Shown here: in pieces, positions 61,357-64,000 of the stretch
How positions within the stretch are numbered: position 1 is the stretch's first letter
How the letters are laid out: every line of letters begins with the position of its first letter
Assembly (NCBI RefSeq): GCF_030811455.1
Contig: NZ_JAUSQU010000001.1
Span: 5,456,001 to 5,520,000 of the forward strand
DNA length: 64,000 bases
From: Streptosporangium lutulentum
GTDB taxonomy: Bacteria > Actinomycetota > Actinomycetes > Streptosporangiales > Streptosporangiaceae
Direction of reading: 5' to 3'
The notes under the pieces: generated by a model
Seen by the model: only the letters and a program-made list of their open reading frames with translations
What the model was told of the DNA's origin: nothing
The model's database searches: none
Translations under genes and position numbers: made by a program

Positions 61357-63042
61357 TCAGACCTCGATCACCACGGGGACGATCATCGGGCGGCGGCGGT
61401 AGGTGTCGCTCACCCAGCGCCCGACGGTCCTGCGGACCACCCGGCGAACCTGCTGGACGTCCACCACCCCGTCGGCCGCGTTGTCCTGCAGCGCCCTCTC
61501 GACCTCCGGCAGGATCGCGTCGAACATCGACGGGTCGATGCCCGATCCCCTGGCGTGGATCTCCGGACCTCCGGCCAGCTTGCCGGTGGCGGAGTCGACC
61601 ACGATGACGACGGAGATGAAGCCCTCCTCGCCCAGGATCCGGCGGTCCTTCAGGGCGAAGTCGGTGACGTCGCCCACCGAGGTGCCGTCCACGTAGACGT
61701 AACCGGCGGGGACCGAGCCCACGACCTTCGCGCGGCCGTCGTACAGATCCACCACGACGCCGTCCTCGGCGATCACGATGTGGTCGTCGGGCACCCCGGT
61801 CAGCGCGGCGAGCTTGGCGTGCGCCCGCATGTGCCGCCACTCGCCGTGCACCGGCATGAAGTTGGACGGCCGGGTCACGTTGAGCAGGTAGAGCAGCTCG
61901 CCCGCGGCCGCGTGGCCGGAGACGTGCACCTTCGCGTTGCCCTTGTGCACCACTCGGGCGCCCCAGCGGACCAGCCCGTTGATCACGTTGTTGACCGAGG
62001 TCTCGTTGCCGGGCACCAGCGAGGACGCCAGCAGCACGGTGTCGCCCTCGGCGATCCGGATCGGGTGGTCGCGGTTGGCCATGCGCGACAGCGCCGCCAT
62101 CGGCTCACCCTGGGACCCGGTGCAGATGAGCACCAGATCCTCCGGCGGGTAGGACTCGAGGTCCTTGGGGTCGATGATCAGACCCGGCGGAACGGTCAGG
62201 TAACCGAGATCACGGGCGATGCCCATGTTGCGCACCATGGAGCGGCCGACCAGCGCGACCTTGCGGCCGTGGTGGTCGGCGGCGTCCATGACCTGCTGGA
62301 CGCGGTGGACGTGGGAGGCGAAGCTCGCCACGATCACTCGCTTGGCCGCGGTGCGGATCACCTCGTCGATGACCGGAGCGATCTCCCGCTCACTGGTGAC
62401 GAAGCCCGGCACCTCCGCGTTGGTCGAGTCCGCCATCAACAGGTCGACGCCCTCGGCTCCGAGCCTGGCGAACCCGCCCAGGTCGGTCAGCCGCCCGTCG
62501 CTGGGCAGCTGGTCCATCCGGAAGTCACCGGTGTGCAGCACGATGCCCGCGGGGGTCCTGATCGCGACGGCCAGAGCGTCCGGGATCGAGTGGTTGACCG
62601 CGAAGAACTCGCACTCGAACGGCCCGAACCGGTGCCGCTCTCCCTCGACGACCTCAAGCTTGGCCGGTTGGATGCGGTGCTCGGTGAGCTTCGCCTCGAT
62701 CAGCGCGAGCGTCAGTCTCGACCCCACGAGCGGGATGTCGCGACGCTCACGGAGCAGGTACGGCACGGCGCCGATGTGATCCTCGTGTCCGTGGGTCAGC
62801 ACCACGGCCTCGATGTCGTCCAGACGATTCCGGATGTATTCGAAGTCGGGCAGGATCAGATCGATACCGGGCTGGTCGGGCTCGGGGAACAGCACCCCGC
62901 AGTCGACGATCAGCAGGCGGCCGTCATACTCGAACACCGCCATGTTGCGGCCGATCTCACCGAGACCGCCCAGCGCGACGATGCGCAGCGCGCCCTCGGC
63001 CATCGCCGGCGGCGGCCCGAGTTCGGGGTGGGGGTGACTCAT
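61357..63042 (-). CDS. rnj: ribonuclease J
   Basis: 561 residues. Metallo-beta-lactamase motif THGHEDHIGA (H-x-H-x-D-H), beta-CASP elements (FASHVHRVQQVMDAA, CTGSQGEPMAALSRMANRDH, VSGHAAAGELLYLL) and the C-terminal RNase J domain are all present. It has 5'-3' exonuclease and endonuclease activity in mRNA decay and rRNA maturation. ATG 63042 follows GAGAGG. Position downstream of dapA is conserved in actinobacteria. Confidence 0.96.
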   Translation of the reverse strand: MSHPHPELGPPPAMAEGALRIVALGGLGEIGRNMAVFEYDGRLLIVDCGVLFPEPDQPGIDLILPDFEYIRNRLDDIEAVVLTHGHEDHIGAVPYLLRERRDIPLVGSRLTLALIEAKLTEHRIQPAKLEVVEGERHRFGPFECEFFAVNHSIPDALAVAIRTPAGIVLHTGDFRMDQLPSDGRLTDLGGFARLGAEGVDLLMADSTNAEVPGFVTSEREIAPVIDEVIRTAAKRVIVASFASHVHRVQQVMDAADHHGRKVALVGRSMVRNMGIARDLGYLTVPPGLIIDPKDLESYPPEDLVLICTGSQGEPMAALSRMANRDHPIRIAEGDTVLLASSLVPGNETSVNNVINGLVRWGARVVHKGNAKVHVSGHAAAGELLYLLNVTRPSNFMPVHGEWRHMRAHAKLAALTGVPDDHIVIAEDGVVVDLYDGRAKVVGSVPAGYVYVDGTSVGDVTDFALKDRRILGEEGFISVVIVVDSATGKLAGGPEIHARGSGIDPSMFDAILPEVERALQDNAADGVVDVQQVRRVVRRTVGRWVSDTYRRRPMIVPVVIEV

Positions 63043-63216
63043 TCGGCCACACCTCTCTCATGCTTCTTACACGCTTCAGCGGACTCCCCGGACGACGGGA
63101 CTGCTCCCTCGCCCAGCACTCCGTCCCCCAGCGGACCGTTATGTCCTCTGTCTCTCAAACTCCCGTTCCTCTCCACTGCGGCCGGCGAAGGCCGCACGTT
63201 CTTTCTCGTAACTTGC

Positions 63217-64000
63217 TTATGCACCAAATTCGTCGGACAGCTTCACGCCGCCCGCGATCAAGTCTTCGCGCAGTCGCGCCACCTGCTCCTCGGTGGCCTC
63301 CACCAGCGGCAGCCGCGACGGCCCCACAGGCTGTCCCACCAGGGACAACGCCGCCTTCGCCATGATCGCGCCACCGGCCTGCGTCATGATCCCGGAGATC
63401 ACCGGAAGCAGCCTGCGATGGATGCCGAGCGCGCCCGAGACGTCTCCCGAGCGGTACAGCTCCATCATCGCCGCGATCTCGGCGCCCACAACGTGCCCGA
63501 CCACGCTGACACACCCTGCGGCTCCGACCGAGAGCCACGGCAGGTTGAGCGTGTCGTCACCCGAATAGAAGACCAGTCCGGTGGCCGCCATCACCTGCGA
63601 CCCTGCGAACAGGTCGGCCTTGGCGTCCTTCACCGCGATGATCCGCTCGTGGCGGGCAAGCCGTATGAGCGTCTCGGTCAGGATCGGCACGCCACTGCGG
63701 CCAGGAATGTCATAAAGCATAACCGGCAGGCCGGTGGCGTCCGCCACAGCGGTGAAGTGGCGGTAGAGGCCCTCCTGCGGCGGCTTGCTGTAGTAAGGCG
63801 TCACCAGCAGGAGACCGTGGGCTCCGGCGCGCTCGGCGGCCCTGGCCAACTCGACACTGTGATGGGTGTCGTTGCTGCCCGCCCCCGCCACGACCGCGGC
63901 GCGGTCGCCGACCGCTTCGACGACGGCGCGCAGGATGCGCTCCTTCTCGTCGTCGGAGGTCGTCGGGGACTCCCCTGTCGTGCCACTCACGATCAGGCCG
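63217..64000 (-). CDS. dapA: 4-hydroxy-tetrahydrodipicolinate synthase (5' end outside window)
   Basis: C-terminal about 260 residues. It begins within the conserved SGTTGESPT loop at the right edge, continues with GAGSNDTHHSVELARAAERA, LLVTPYYSKPPQEG, MLYDIPGRSGVPI and the Schiff-base Lys in IIAVKDAKADL. DapA commits aspartate semialdehyde to lysine and diaminopimelate, a wall precursor. The N-terminus lies beyond base 64000. Confidence 0.95.
   Translation of the reverse strand, partial: GLIVSGTTGESPTTSDDEKERILRAVVEAVGDRAAVVAGAGSNDTHHSVELARAAERAGAHGLLLVTPYYSKPPQEGLYRHFTAVADATGLPVMLYDIPGRSGVPILTETLIRLARHERIIAVKDAKADLFAGSQVMAATGLVFYSGDDTLNLPWLSVGAAGCVSVVGHVVGAEIAAMMELYRSGDVSGALGIHRRLLPVISGIMTQAGGAIMAKAALSLVGQPVGPSRLPLVEATEEQVARLREDLIAGGVKLSDEFGA

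Noticed and set aside
1..64000. tRNA or rRNA genes
   Set aside because: No cloverleaf-like or rRNA-like stretch was recognised by eye in any intergenic region; a covariance scan was not possible.

Overview
The window is high-GC DNA with strong G/C third-codon bias, GTG/TTG starts and typical actinobacterial neighbourhoods (clgR-cinA-pgsA-rimO-rodZ-ftsK; RNase J-dapA). The gene families suggest a Streptosporangiaceae-type soil actinomycete (Nonomuraea/Streptosporangium-like). That assignment is inferred from gene content, not from a database match.

Region 1 (1-30.5 kb) is accessory and reads as one specialised-metabolite/sugar-response island. It holds a two-module NRPS (C-A-PCP-C-A-PCP, no thioesterase), an MbtH protein, a free carrier protein, an acyl/aryl-AMP ligase and four free-standing condensation-domain-like proteins with varied HHxxxDG motifs. 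It also has an N,N-dimethylformamidase-like enzyme with a C-terminal tectonin-type propeller and a large ATP-binding LuxR (LAL) regulator. A secreted six-repeat protein, a cytochrome b-like membrane protein, a VanX-type dipeptidase, a sugar ABC importer, a NagZ-type GH3 enzyme and a ROK repressor follow. A HEPN/MNT toxin-antitoxin pair sits inside. Six related operator-like sites (core AAAGTTTCYTGTTAGTTTA) lie in the promoter regions of the ligase/NRPS pair, the ABC importer, two condensation-like genes and the ROK gene. They suggest that one ROK repressor couples amino-sugar or cell-wall-sugar supply to peptide production.

Region 2 (30.5-39.9 kb) is mostly core genome: Rrf2 regulator, Nei glycosylase, clgR, cinA, pgsA, rimO, rodZ, ftsK, an ArsR-like/small membrane coiled-coil pair and a DedA protein.

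Region 3 (40-50 kb) mixes uronate catabolism with decay. An IS605-type TnpB element with a hairpin right end lies beside an orphan operator and a gene remnant. Then come a 4-oxalocrotonate tautomerase, a 2-keto-3-deoxygluconate kinase, an HxlR/quinone oxidoreductase divergent pair, about 2 kb of relics (FG-GAP fragment, IS982-like fragment, direct repeats) and a kduI-kduD-iclR operon. The kdgK and kduI promoters and the orphan site share an IclR-type operator (core ATTWCATGWAAT).

Region 4 (50-61.3 kb) has an FHA-like protein convergent with a membrane Ser/Thr kinase fused to an extracellular transglycosylase-like domain. It also has an oxidative uronate locus: uronate dehydrogenase (udh), a sugar ABC importer, a second IclR regulator, KdgD, GudD and an unknown barrel-like protein. 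Together regions 3 and 4 encode both the KduI/KduD/KdgK and the Udh/GudD/KdgD routes for pectin-derived uronates. The window ends with RNase J and the 3' part of dapA on the minus strand.
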